64,000 bases of DNA from Iris pallida (lineage: Eukaryota > Streptophyta > Magnoliopsida > Asparagales > Iridaceae). Position 1 is the first letter of the stretch. Each line of letters begins with the position of its first letter. The notes below the pieces were generated by a model. The model saw nothing but the letters and a program-made list of their open reading frames with translations. It had not been told where the DNA came from and did no database searches. The stretch covers positions 45,563,262 to 45,627,261 of the forward strand of contig JANAVB010005597.1 of the NCBI GenBank assembly GCA_029216955.1, read 5' to 3'. A program made the position numbers and the translations under genes. Shown piece by piece: positions 35,847 through 48,064 of the stretch.

Positions 35847-37081
35847 TTTTGTTCTTTTCTAAAAACAGTTACCCAAGCAATATATTTTCGCTGGCTTTAG
35901 TGTTTTCTATTGAACTTTACTGTTACTATTTGAGGTTTTTCTACTTAAGAGTTACAGTGCATATTTTTCCAATTCAAAGATGACAAATGCATCTAAGGGT
36001 AACAATTGGTTGGATCATGTTAGGGTTTGGTTAAAGTTATGCACTTGATGTATGGCTTCGACCCATACACCCATTTATATTTCAGGCCCCTTAAGCTGCA
36101 ATCGACTCTTAAGAATTTGCTACTCAAGCTTGGTTTGTTGAGCTTTCAAATTTACCGAAAGAACAACAATTGAAGCCATTAATTATCAAATATGCAATAC
36201 TAAGTTTCTAAAGAAGATTGAGAGGTATGTTACCATGATATGTGACATATGTTAATAATGTTATTACATTTGTTCTTGATATACAATTTAAAATAAATTG
36301 TCATCTAGATAATACCCAATTGAATCATGGGTCATGTAGGTATGCAGGTGGCGCTACCACAACCAGCCTACTTACTGGTGATTGACGGATACCCGACCCA
36401 CATAAATATATGCTTTGCTCACACCTGTTATTTAGCAGGATAAATAAAAAATTGCAATACTTAAAGAGTGGCTGAAGACATACCATAGGTGTATGTCTGA
36501 TTATTGACCAGACCTCAGGATGTAAATGAAATATCTGAATGTACTAATAGGGAACATCAAATTCTAACATTTCATATGCCAGACCAACTTGAATTTCGCA
36601 GTACGCTAGTGATTGGCTTGCAACATTCTTGAAAATGGAAGACCACATGATTTAGATAATTCTTCACTTGATGTCAATGCTACACTGGTATTCGTTTCAC
36701 GTTTTAATGGCACACCAAAGGTACAAGAACAGGCCTTGGAAGCTGGACAATCCGAAATGAGATGAGGGGGGTAATTTCCAGCTAATATCCTTCTTCGGGC
36801 ATTTCCAACATCCCTCAAACTTTCCTAGTGTTTTAATGCTGATGATAACTCTATCGTTTTGCATGGTTACTATAATGACCAGTCCTCTCTAATCTTCTCA
36901 GATTTCGGTTAGCATGTTTTTGAAACAAAATTTGAATAGTAGTAGGTCTTACACTTATTTATTGGCATGCTACTCAGACCTTATTATGTTCTTGATATGA
37001 GTTTGAACGTTTGTTCTGCTAACTACCATCTAAATCTGTTTGGTTTTTCCATTGTGTTCTCCTCAACTGAGATATTATTAT
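35847..37081 (+). other. CRWN4 3' flank with broken open segments
   Basis: No clear gene. After an acceptor-like CCTCAG, the segment 36519-36636 reads open (DVNEISECTNREH...) to a TGA at 36634-36636, and in the next frame 36637-36765 reads open (DNSSLDVNATL, then KVQEQALEAGQSEMR) to a TGA. These could be the remains of a CRWN C-terminal exon disrupted by a frameshift, but neither joins exon 7 in phase. The stretch ends at the copia target site ATTAT (37077-37081). Confidence 0.3.
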
Positions 37082-37201
37082 TGTTAAGTATTAGTAGTAT
37101 TGGGCTTTAGTCCAACATGGGGTAGAACAATATTGAGAGGGGTTAACCTCTTCTATATATATGACTATCTTATCAATAACAATTATCCTATTATTCCTAC
37201 A
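37082..37201 (+). repeat. Copia 5' LTR
   Basis: The 120-bp LTR runs from TGTTAAG to TATTCCTACA and carries a TATATATATG promoter-like string. It is roughly 10% diverged by eye from the right copy, the highest of the LTR pairs in the nest. Confidence 0.92.
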
Positions 37202-37214
37202 TGGTATCAAAGCC
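37202..37214 (+). promoter_or_regulatory. Copia primer-binding site
   Basis: TGGTATCAAAGCC directly follows the LTR and is complementary, apart from one base, to the 3' end of initiator methionine tRNA, the usual primer for plant LTR retroelements. Confidence 0.85.
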
Positions 37215-37939
37215 AAAACTCTAGCCGTCATCCACCCCCCTCCACTAAAAACCCTAATCGTAACTCAGGCTGTCACCTCCCGCTGCTACAGTACCACCCC
37301 ACCCTGCTAGTACAGTACCCTTTCCCTTGCTGCCACAGTAACCCCCACCCTGCTGCTACAATAACCCCCACCATTGCTACAGTACCTCCACCCCTGCTGC
37401 TACAGTAACCCTGCATCCGCCACTACTACAGTACCCTAACCCATAAACCCTAAACTCTAGCCGTCACATAAAGATGTCCATAAATTCTAACCCAGCCGAC
37501 ACCTACCCCAAACCCTAAATGTCTTTCTACAAAAAAAGAGATGTTTGGATCCTCAGAGGGTAAACAATAATTTGTTTGCTGGAACCTTTGACTCTCTACA
37601 TCGGCTTCAGGAAAAAAAAATTGGGATCCTCAGAGGGTAACAATGGTTTGTTTGCTGGAACCTTTGAATCTCGACATCGGCTTCAAGAATTTAACAAAGA
37701 GCAGACAAGTGGTTTGTTTTGCGTGAATCTTTGTTTCTTTTCTTGATCTTCACATCAGGGATCTAATAGAGAGTAACCTGGGTTGTCTCTCTGTCCTGAC
37801 TTGTGTGACCCACATTCAAATTTCTGCTTCGTTTGCAGTTTTGCCTACGTTTCGAGCGCATTGGCAAGGTTGATACGATTATCGAGTTGGAAAGATCAAA
37901 CCGACGGTCGAATCAAGAATCTTGAAGGATGACAGGCAC

Positions 37940-38870
37940 TGGGGTGAATAGTGGTGCTACAGACACTAGTGTCGAAAACTCAATGGTGTGACTAACGGGC
38001 ACTGGCATGACGATTTTATCGATTTGACTTGTCGATCGACGGTTGGACGGACCAGAGGGCTACTCGACATGGCGAAAGAAGGTTGAGAAGACGCTTCGGA
38101 GAATGCGGTTGTCCAAACATCTGACTGACAACCCTCCCGCAGAGACTGATCCCATTTTTGGGCAGTGGGAGACAGATAATAGTCGACTGTTTATACAGTT
38201 GATGAATTCAATGGAACCATCGGTGAGAACATGGTTCTTAATACGAATTCAGTAAAGGAATTATGTGAGGTCCTAGCGACTGCATTTGAGAGGAAACGGG
38301 ATTTGTCTCGTTTTTACAACTCGGTCGTTGGCGTATACCGAGTAAATCAGGAAGACAAATCTCAAAGGATCACTTTTGGGCCTTTAAGATCTATGATTGA
38401 TGAGGTCAAGTGCATATTACCTCTAACAACGGACATCAATGAAGCTAGGGCTCAATGTGAGCAGCTTCATGTCATGTCAGTCTCCGTCATGATGCAGACT
38501 CTTTTAGCTCTCAGACCATTGCTGGATTTGATGTTCCGTCTCTGATGGAAGCTCACTATCGTGTCATTTGGGCAGCGAAAGTCGTTGAGACCACTTCGGA
38601 CGATGTCCTGCTGATCGATCTACTCCAGGTACTACTTGTGCTGGATTTCGTGGTGGTCGTGGTGGACGACGTGGTGTCCGAAATGCTGGTCGTGATGAGG
38701 GACGAGACAATGGCGGTCGTAATGGGGGAAGACCGCGCACATGTTTCAACTCTGGTCAGCATAGCCATTTCCAGTGACACTGTCCTAAAGCTCTTGCCGT
38801 CAATGTTATATCAGCTGCTCCTGATGATGGTGTTCGATCTGTCCAGATGACTGTATAGTCATATACATAT
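37940..38870 (+). pseudogene. Copia gag remnant
   Basis: The piece 38043-38255 contains GYSTWRKKVEKTLRRMRL, WETDNSRLF and NSMEPSVRTWF, the copia Gag (UBN2/retrotran_gag type) N-terminal pattern. A second frame, 38231-38545, continues the domain (AFERKRDLSRFYN). Near 38738-38790 a zinc knuckle reads CFNSGQHSHFQ, stop, HC: the second Cys has become Ser and a stop interrupts it, so the nucleic-acid-binding motif is dead. Gag would have formed the virus-like particle. Confidence 0.8.
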
Positions 38871-38899
38871 TTTATTTTCTCGACTTCCAAGATCAACGT

Positions 38900-40215
38900 C
38901 GTGGTAAAGCATCCACATCTGGATCCACAACCGGGTACTCATCGGCATGTGTGGTGAGGTCGAAGCAGTGGATGATCGACTCTAGTACGTCTGTTCACAT
39001 AACTGGCGACGCAATTATGATACGCAATTATGTATTGGTGGGTCATGTTTTAGATATTGCTATTGTCAATAGTGGTTCACTAACAATTTGTGGACGAGAA
39101 AGTGTCCGTCTTTCTTCCTGACTGTTACTCAATTCAGTATTACATACACTGTGTAACCCGTTCAGTTTGCTTTCAATTAGTCAACTTACTCACGACTTGC
39201 ATTGTTCGGTAATATTTTTTTTTCTTCTGATGGTTGTGCTTTTCAAGACCTGAAAACTGAAAAAACTGTCGGTAAGGGGCATGTGGCTGGAGGCTTGTAC
39301 ATGTTTGACGTTCCTTCTTCTGTTGTTTGTGTCGACATGAAACTCGATCCTTTGGAGTTACATTGTCAGTTAGGCCATCTATCCATCTAAGCTCTCCAGA
39401 AAATGTACCCATCTTTAGATGTTCCAGTTACTTTTTATTATGAGTCGTGTCGTTTGGCTAAGCATCATCGGGTTCTCTATCCGGTGAGTCATAATAAAAT
39501 TGCATAATCTCCTTTTGAGTGTACATTCTGATGTATGGAGACCTTGTTCGGTTGAATCAATGATGGGTTTCAAATACTTTGTTACATTTGTTGATGACTA
39601 CTCATATGTCACTTTTGTCTTATCTAATGAAAAATTGCTCCGAATTATTTGAAATTTGGTACAATTTTTATGAACAAATTGAAACACAATTTGGTGCTAC
39701 GATTAAATGATGTCGAAGTGACAATGATCGTAAGGATCTATCTCGTGAGTTCAAAACTCATCTGTCGACGGTCCCTCCCATACTAAAAAAGAGGGGGAGG
39801 GACCAAGAGAGGGAGAGTAAGTCCGAGAGAGAGAACGAAACAGGTGCAACCCGCAATGACATCATCCACCAAACTTTCTGTCCTTACACACCTCAACGAA
39901 ATGGTGTGGCCGAACGAAAGAATCGTCATCTCTTGAAAACAATGCGTGCTCTTATGTTTCAAGCACGTAATCCCAAAATATTTAGGTCGCACACGGTGCT
40001 TACAGGTTGCTATGTTATTAATCGCAAGGTTTTCAATGGCGATACTCCATTTTCTCGGTTATATCCCGCACGCGAGCCATTTTTTCTACCACTCAAAATT
40101 TTTGGTTATGCTATGTTCGGAATACCCGATCGACCCTTTTAAATTAGACCCTAAGGCGATTCAATGTGTTCTTCTTGGGTATCCTAAAGATCAGAAATGG
40201 TTGTTTGTCGTTAAA
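38900..40215 (+). pseudogene. Copia protease/integrase remnant
   Basis: The gag-pre-integrase domain is visible at 39280-39470 (GGLYMFDV, LELHCQLGHLS, YESCRLAKHHR). The integrase core end reads CPYTPQRNGVAERKNRHLLKT (39881-39942), then the conserved WxPxY-like stretch is diverged (NPKIFRSHTVLTGCYVINR), followed by KIFGYAMFG and VLLGYPKDQK up to the insertion point. Multiple stops and frameshifts. A short insert at about 39760-39850 carries a perfect 10-bp hairpin (39770-39779 with 39795-39804) and purine-rich DNA. Confidence 0.8.
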
Positions 40216-41192
40216 AAGTATTTGAATAAACTTTTATAAGTCACAAACGGAACAAAGTACAAATGAGGATCTTCGATGGAATCCTTCGAGTACACTTTTA
40301 TTTTTCTGGGAACAGTGGCGATGGAGAGTTGATTGTTTACTCCGGTGACGATCTGACGATGATCTCGAGATCTCTGAATGTCTGAGTTACTTTGGGGAGA
40401 ATGTGAAGAAGAATAAATGAAGGAATGATTATTCTATTTATATGTAATGGAATGATCCATTCATACGCGCATGTGTGATGAGCGCATAGAGATTTTGCAC
40501 GTAGGAACGCTACGCGCATGACTTTGTTGGGCGCTGCGCTAGGAAGCTTGAACTGAATCTGTTGTAATTGCACTGTTGGGCTACGGATGAGCTGGCACGT
40601 GACAGTTGTTGAGATTCGTTTGTTGCTGAGATCTTGGGTGGTTGGCACCTGTTCGTGAGCAGAACCGAGTTAATGACACGTGGCGCGTGCATATTGCTTT
40701 AAAGATCTTGATTTGTTGAGAGAAAGTTGGGATGATGTGCCTGGAAGATCCAGTGCATGAAGAGACTTCTGGAGATCGGTAGCAAGTCTGGGCGCATGGC
40801 TTTTGAGACGCATGCATATCTGGGCACATGGCTTTCGAGGTGCATGCGAGATTTGCTCGGTCAGCCACGTGGCAAAGCACAACTGTGGGTAATGATTACG
40901 CTTATGTATGCTGATGTAGGTGACCCTTCGTTTTCTGTGAGAGTTGTCATCATTACTGCCTTCGAGTGGCGTGCTGCTGACTTCTGACATTCATCATTAA
41001 ATGTTCGCTGGACGGAGAGCTTTGTGTAGGTGCATTTGTCTGTGGGGCGCGTACACCACTGGGCGCATGGAACTGAGGGGCGCATCAGCTGCGAGGCGTA
41101 TTACCTTCGGTCAACCTTGTTTGAGCGTTTCGAGGCTCAAATCAATAACTTTGACTTAGCTGAATTTGAGATGGCAGATTCATCCATTAATC

Positions 41193-41727
41193 AATGTTCT
41201 AAAAATTGCTAGGCGGAGTCGGTGTGCCGGAGGGCCGACTAGCGCCTAGGCGTCGATTTGTTTTTTATATTTTTTTGCTCATGTATATATATGCCTATAT
41301 ATAACATATATGTAACATAAAGACAAAGTCTTATGAGTTGTTATGGCTAGCATAGCTATCCCTAAGTTCAAATAAGGATGGTTGAGGTTCGGGTTCAAAT
41401 CTTGGAAACGTTCAAAAAAAAAAATTCAGATTTTTTTAACTTTGAAAACAAATAATTATAAGGGGGAGGAAAGGAGAGAGACAACAGCCCACTCCTCCTC
41501 TCCCCTCCGCTCCCCTCTCCTCTCCTCTCCTCCTCCCCTCCCCTCCCACCACCAGCAACAGCAGCCACCATCGGCGGCGGCGACGGTGACGGCGGCAGGT
41601 AAGTATATAATTTTGTTTCAAATATGATTTTTTTTGTTTTTTTTTGTTGAAATTTTTAAAAAAAATTGGCCAAATAGGCAGCCGCCTAGCGCCTAGGCGC
41701 TGCCTAGGCCGATTTTTAGAATACTGC
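41193..41727. mobile_element. hAT MITE nested in the unclassified insertion
   Basis: Left end AATGTTCTAAAAATTGCTAGG and right end CCTAGGCCGATTTTTAGAATACTGC (complement begins GCAGTATTCTAAAAATCGG) are inverted repeats. Flanking octamers CATTAATC and CATTAATG match at 7 of 8. Subterminal GCGCCTAGGCG motifs occur on both sides. The terminus TTCTAAAAATC matches the larger hAT starting at 44202, a candidate source of transposase. Confidence 0.85.
41338..41424 (+). mobile_element. Possible SINE inside the hAT MITE
   Basis: An A-box-like TGGCTAGCATAGC (41344-41356), a B-box-like GGGTTCAAATC (41391-41401) and an A-run (41414-41424) are arranged as in the other SINEs. No duplication was found. Confidence 0.4.
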
Positions 41728-42456
41728 CATTAATGCTAGATTCATCGCATTAATTTCGGGAAGAGCTGCCACTTGGCGCATGGGTTTGATTGTACTGGCC
41801 TATAAATGGCAGTGTTCGTGGTGAAGAGAGTTTGCTCGCTCTCATTCCACACAACTTTGCCTTTTGAGAAATGAACTCGATCGACCCTTCTCCTTGGCAA
41901 GATGATGTGCTGTGGGTTGTGGATCTCCTCGTTCAAAGAAGTTTTGATTTCGACGAACTCCTTCGGAAGACTGAGATACGCCGAGTTAGCTATGGACAGA
42001 GCAGTTCTTGCTCGTGTGTCTTACTGACAGCGTTCTTTGAAATGACACAGAGTACCAAAACATTGAGTACCGGGTTTGGGATTGATATGCCCAATCCTTG
42101 TCATGCTGGAAGAGCCTCAGGGCGGCAAGTAATGCGCCTGTGCTGAGACGAGGAAGTGATTCACTCGTTTTGACGAGGAAGTGATTCGCTCGCGACGAGG
42201 AAGAGATGCGCCTATGCTGAGACGCCAAAGTGATGCGCCTATGCTGAGACGCCAGAGTGATGCGTCTATCCATAGAGTTTAGACTAGGCTTTTGTAGTAG
42301 ACTTTTATGTAATAAATTTTCATATCAATAAGAATCTTCTTTTCATGTCCTTTCATTTACTGTCTTTGTGTGATGCGCCGACATGCCTCTGTGCTTCTGG
42401 CGCATGTAGTTTGTAGTGCATAGGATTTTGGCCTCTGGGCGTATGAAAATTTTCAT

Positions 42457-44201
42457 GCTTCTACAAGGGTATCGTTGTTTTTCTTCTACCTTGAAGGGTA
42501 TTTTTTTTCTCTCGAGATGTTACCTTTGTTGGAGCCGAGTTTCCTCTACTTCCACAAACTACAGGTCCAGTTCCCCAGTCTACACAGAAGAGGGTTTTTT
42601 GTTATTTCCTGTTCAAACACAACAACCCCCTTTAAGGGTGTTCTCCCTTGCAGAGCCAGTATCCCCGTCCGATGATCCGCAATCATCGAATCATTCAGTC
42701 AGTACCAACGTTGCGTGAACGACCATCGCTGATAGTGCCCACGGTCACCGAGCCATCCTCCTCTAGCTCCACTGATTCGCCTGCGCATGTTCCACCAACT
42801 CGACCTCATCGTGCCTATCACGATCAACTACAAAGGGCTCGCGAGCCACACTCGGTCCTAGATGACCACTATTGATGAGATTCAGATTCCCAATACTAGC
42901 GAAGAGGGTCTCAAATATTTCGGATAGCGTGCTGCTATGGAAGAAGAGATGAAAATGTTTCGGAAAAATCATACCTGGGACTTGGTAGATTTACCTACTG
43001 GTAAGCAAGTAGTAGGTTGCAAATGAGTATTCATGATCAAGGTGAAACCGGATGTCACGCTTGATCACCGGCTTATATGGTGGCGAAATGATATTCTCAG
43101 ACCTACGGTGAGGATTATTTTGAGATATTCTCTCCGGTTGTCAGGATGACATCAGTGTGCGTACTTTTGGCTTTATCTGTTAGCTATGGCAGGCCATTGC
43201 TTCAGCTTGATATCAAATTTTTTTTTACGGGGATATTGAAGAAGTATATGTGGTGCAACCTTCCAAATTCGTTATAACGGAGGATAAAGTATGTCATCTG
43301 CGGAAGGCCCTTTACGGTCTCAAACAATCACCTCCTACGTGGTTTGGTCGATTTACACATGTTACTCAGTTTGGCATGTGTCAATCAAAGAAGGATCATT
43401 CGGTGTTCTACAGACAGACATCAACTGTAAGGATACTACTTAGTGTCTATGATGACGACATTGTAATCACGGGAGACGATGACGAGGTATTGCAGCCTGC
43501 AGGACTAAAGAAGTTTATGGGAGATAATTTCAGACCAAAGATATGAAATCGTTGAACTACTTTTTGGATATTGAGGTCATACGGGGTAAGCGGAACATTG
43601 TAATGTCTCAGAGGAAGTATATGCTGGATATACTAAATGATGCAGGACTGATGTAAGCCAAGGGAGCAACCTCGTCCATTGATCCAGGGGCAAAGTTACT
43701 ATCATACGAGGGGGTCCTGATGACCAATCCTGATCAATATCGTCAAGTGGTTGGAAAACTCAACTACTTGACGGTTATGACTCGTCCAGATATTTTCTTC
43801 GCCATGGCGCAAGTAGATTTATGGTCTCTCCACGAGTTCCATACTGTTAGGCAGTTCTCAGAATTCTACGATATATAGTTTAGAATTCGAAAAAAACAAT
43901 TCAGATGGAGAATCATGGACATACTCGTGTTGAGTGCTTTACCGGTGCTGATTGGGGTGATTGGGGTGCAAGTCTGACAGATAGATGGTCTACAACTGGC
44001 TACTCGGTATTTATTGACGAAAATTTGGTATCGTGGAAGAGCAAGAAGCAGAGTGTGATAGCACGATCAAGTTCGGAAGCAGAATGTCGAGCAATTGCTC
44101 ATGGCACATCAATTATATCTGAATCATCTTCTACAATAGCTAAGAGAAGTATGATCTAAACCAGCAGATATGTAGTGTGATAACCAGTCTGCTATCCATA
44201 T
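42457..44201 (+). pseudogene. Copia reverse transcriptase/RNase H remnant
   Basis: Readable pieces in order: AAMEEEMKMFRKNHTWDLV (about 42931-42990) opening the RVT_2 domain; a central part ending LRKALYGLKQSPPTWFGRF (about 43294-43350); the catalytic region YDDDIVITGDD (43447-43480), where the usual YVDD motif has Asp in place of Val; and RNase H with WSTTGYSVFIDENLVSWKSKKQSVIARSSSEAE (43985-44090). A small duplication (GADWGDWG) disturbs the ADW motif. The frame ends at DNQSAIHI, where the hAT is inserted. Confidence 0.85.
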
Positions 44202-46312
44202 CAGTGTTCTAAAAATCAGAAAAATTTGGCTTCTAGGTGCTAGGCGCGGGGTAGCCGCCTAGGAATAGGCCGAAATCGGCCTTGTGGGCGGTCATGAAAT
44301 AAATTGGAAAATATCGGTCGCCTGGGCGGTTGTAGGCGGCCGATTAGGCGGTCGTCCCCGACTTCGAAGAAAAAATTGGGTTTTTTTTTTCTTGAGGGCA
44401 CGATTTTTGATACTCGACCCGAAACTTGTAACTAAAGTGGGCTAAGGTGAAACCCTACCTGTCCAGCCGCCTATTCTTCTTCTTTGAGAGATAGAGCAGC
44501 AGTAGCAGGAGAGATCGAGTAGCAACAATAGCAGGCGGAGAGATCGAGCAGCAACAATAGCAGGAGGAGAGAGCAGCTGCAGTAGCAGGTGTAAGGCAAG
44601 TCTTCTTCCTTCGTTTTCTTTTTTCTTTTTCTTATGCTACTGTTTTTTTTTCCTTCTATTTCTTCTTCTGCTACTTTTTTTTCTTCTTCTACTATTTTTT
44701 CTTCTTCTGTTACTATTGTTGGTAGCAGTAGAATAATACTGCTACTGTTTTTTTTTTCTACTTCTGTTGGCAGCAGGAGTACAAAAAAATGACTGAGCCG
44801 GCCCAATTTTTTGTGATCTGTTTAAAAAAAATACTTTTCATTACAAAATTAAGTGAAATAGAAAATAAATGACTCAACACTAATTATGTATATTTTTTTA
44901 TGTAAAATAGACAAAATGTCTGGAAGTGGATCTAATACGGCATTTTCTGACAACGTCAACGTTTCAAGTTTATCGGTGCTTAAGGCGTTCCTTTGCTGAT
45001 ATTGGATGAGAGTATGGTGCATTGGTTAATCCTACAAATCTAGATAAATGTAAATTATGTCACAAAATTTGTTTTGGAGGGATTTATAGGCTCAAGCAAC
45101 ATGTAGGACATATTAAGGGGAATGTGGCTTCATGTCCAAGATCTACGAAAAAAGATCAAGATAAATGTAAGGCGGCTACTGAAGCTAGCAAAGTCAAGAA
45201 GAAGGAGAAGAAAAAACAAGAGGAAATTATAAGGGATGACGTACAAATAGATTAGAAAGATGAAGAAGAAGAAATTGAAATTGTGGGATCAAAGAGAAGA
45301 CCACATTTCCTTGGAGCTATGAACAAATGGGCTACATCCATCAATCCCGATAGTGGGGGCAAATCCGGTTAAGAGGCTAATATCACAAAATATGAATGAT
45401 GCATTATTCAATGAAAAGACGGAAGCTGTGCATCAATATTTGGCTAAGTGGGTGTATGAGGCAGGCATACTTTTCCATGCTCTTACCCTTGATAGCTTCG
45501 ACCGGTTTATTGAAGCCGTTGGTCAATTCAGTCAAGGTTATCGAAAGCCAAGCCAATATATGTTTAGGAAACACTTTTGAATAAAAAGATGGAGAAAACT
45601 AAAGAGTCACTCAAAAAGCACGAAAAATAATGGGCTAAAAGTGGTTGTTCAATTATGACCGACGCCTGGACCGACCGTAAGAGGAGGAGTATCATGAACA
45701 TGTGCATCAATTGTATTGAAGGTATGAATTATGAAATAATGAACATATATATGTACTAATGGTAAAATATTTTTTTGCTTAAGGACTAATATCTTTTATT
45801 CTTTCCTTAAAGGTACAAGTTTCTATTCTAAACAAGTAGCTTCAAGATATGCGCACATTGGGGAATATATGTTCCATTATGTTGACAAGTGCATTGAAGA
45901 AATTGGGCCCAAAAGTGTATTTCAAGTTGTGACGGATAATGCGTCGAATAACATGACGGCTACAAAGTTATTGAAGGAGAAGAGACCTACTATTTTTTGG
46001 ACCTCGTGTGCCACTCATACAATAGATCTTATGCTTGAAGGGATTGCTAAAATAACTAAGCTCAGAGATGTGATGGAGAAATCAAAGATGTTCACAGTGT
46101 TCATTTATTCTCATCATAGGACATTGACTATGATGAGAAAATATACAAAAAGACGTGACATAGTGAGACCGGATGTGACTCGATTTGCAACGACATTCTT
46201 AACGTTGTAAAGTTTGTTTGAGAAGAAACATCAATTTCATGCAATGGTGGGTTCTTCTGATTGGGAATCAAGCAAATTGTGTCATGGTACCGCAATAGGA
46301 AAGAAAGCATAT

Positions 46313-46839
46313 TGTCACGCACAAAAGTTTGTGCCCCACCGAGACGGATTTGCATAACTCTCCATAGACCGGGGTTATGCGGGAAGCTTCCAGAACATTC
46401 TAGAAGATGGCGGAAGTCTCTAGATGATAATGGATCTCTTCGGCAGGCCCAAGATCGTTCTAGGCGGCCCAAGATCCTTCTGGATGGCCCGAGAAGTTTC
46501 CTTTTATGTTCTTAGGGAATAAACCTGGAATATGCCGTTCCAGTTATGGTAGGAGGAATAATCCCTGGAATATTCTTTCCAGAAGTTTTCTTGTAAAGCT
46601 CTATGAGCCATTATAAATAAGGGGGAGGCCTCATTTGTTCCTAACCACCCAAATTTGTACTCTTTTCTAGTACAGTGAAGTTTTAATCTTCCACTCTCTC
46701 TCTCTTTTGTTCCACAATATTCTCAATATCGCCTTAGCGATCTAGCTAAGCGTTGGGGGAAGGCTTGCACGACTCTTTGAGGAGGAAGATAGTGCGCCGC
46801 ACGGGTCGAAGTGTAGCCTAAAACACTAAGTCCGTGACA
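46313..46839 (+). repeat. 5' LTR of the Gag-protease element
   Basis: It contains a probable TATA string TATAAATAAG (46612-46621) followed by the CACCCAAATTTGTACTC leader-type sequence, and ends TCCGTGACA. Confidence 0.9.
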
Positions 46840-46870
46840 AGTGGTATCAGAGCGAAGGTCGGTTGGTGCC

Positions 46871-48064
46871 ATGTCGACATCCGAAAACGTCCAGGAGGGA
46901 CCCACGTCGCCTAAGGAGGGGCACGCCAAGACGCACAAGAGGGACAAGAGCAAGGAGTCTGCGGTGGAGCGTAGCCTTGTCGGTCTTGTCGAACATGTTG
47001 AGGTCTTGGAGACGGGTTCGAAGGACATGGAGATGCGCATGGGCTACGTGGAGCAAAGCAACACGAGGCTAAAAAGGTACTTCGATGGGCTGGAGAGTGA
47101 CGTCACTTTGTCCATGGCAATCTTTCAGAAGTAATTCCAAGAGATCCGATCTGCACTTGAGGAGGAGCTCAAGAGGGATCGCGCGGAGATTGAGGACTTG
47201 CGTAGGAAGGTCCAAGGCTATGAGGAGCTGAAGACCGTGGTCGAGAGTTGCAGAGAACTCAAGACCAAAGTTGTCATCTTGGAGAAGGCCGTTGCGAACG
47301 GTGAACCTTCGAGTAGGGAGGCACCGAGGCGAAGGAAGATCCCTGAGCCAAAATCCTTTAGCGGGGTGCGTGATGCCAAAGAAGTTGAGAACTTCTTGTG
47401 GAACGTGGAGCGATACTTCAAGGCGTTGCACATCAACGATGACTCCGAGAAGGTGAATATTGCTCCACTCTACTTCACAGACGATGCGATGCTGTGGTGG
47501 TGTCGAAGGTGCACGAAAGCCGAGAAGGGTTTGTATTCGATAGAGACTTGGGAGGATCTCAAGAAGGAGATCAAGTTTCAGTTCTATCCAGAGAATGTGG
47601 AGTTTGTAGCGAGACGGAGCTTGCGGCAACTCAAGCATACCGGGACGATCAAGGAGTATGTCGCGGAGTTTACACGCTTGATGCTCGTGATATATAGCAT
47701 GGACGAGGAGGATCGTTTGTTCTTCTTCCTCGAGGGACTCAAACCTTGGACGGCTCAAGAATTGCAGCGACAGAGGGTGCAAGACTTGAACACCGCCGTG
47801 GCAGCAGCGGAGCAGCTCGTCGAGTACATGTGGGACGACAACGATGCCGAGGCCAAGCCAAAGTCCACCAAGAGGAATGGTGGGGGAAAGCGGGAGAGCT
47901 CTCCTAAGGAAGGTCCGTCTGAGGGGAAGAAGCACGAGAATGCCCAACCCGAGCGAGTTGTTTCATGCTTCATATGCGGAGAGAAGCACTTTGCTCGGGA
48001 TTGTCCGATAAGGAGCATGTGTGTAAATGTCGTCGAAAGCGAAGATGTGGAGACTAAGAGTTGA
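46871..48064 (+). pseudogene. Gypsy Gag with one in-frame stop
   Basis: ATG 46871 (MSTSENVQEGPTSPKEG) opens a frame interrupted once by TAA at 47132-47134, between IFQK and FQEIRSALEEE, where relatives read through. The rest of the frame is intact to TGA at 48062-48064. It holds an N-terminal coiled-coil, then the retrotransposon Gag core (PKSFSGVRDAKEVENFLWNV, MLWWCRRCTK, FKLEFQFYPENV-type segment at 47570-47600, LRQLKHTGTIKEYVAEFTRL) and one CCHC zinc knuckle CFICGEKHFARDC (47967-48005). Gag forms the particle and binds the RNA. With a single nonsense change the copy is a recent pseudogene. The long minus-strand frame over it (47069-47947) is its shadow. Confidence 0.88.

Larger units (their letters stand above)
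40197..42456. mobile_element. Unclassified 2.2-kb insertion in copia
   Basis: Copia coding sequence stops after LGYPKDQK (about 40196) and resumes with GYRCFSSTLK at about 42457, so 2.2 kb has been inserted between adjacent codons. The junctions read TGGTTG...TCTACA, LTR-like dinucleotides, but no terminal repeat or clean duplication is visible. The insert is rich in GCGCATG strings, has a 27-bp tandem repeat (42205-42270), a 91-codon open frame of unknown identity (41871-42146) followed by AATAAA (42311-42316), and a hAT MITE inside it (41193-41727). Confidence 0.6.

Noticed and set aside
38545..38850. 101-codon frame in the copia gag region
   Set aside because: Wrong frame across the degenerate gag; the zinc-knuckle frame is the meaningful one.
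47069..47947. 292-codon minus-strand frame
   Set aside because: Antisense shadow of the gag frame, which has a zinc knuckle and Gag core on the plus strand.
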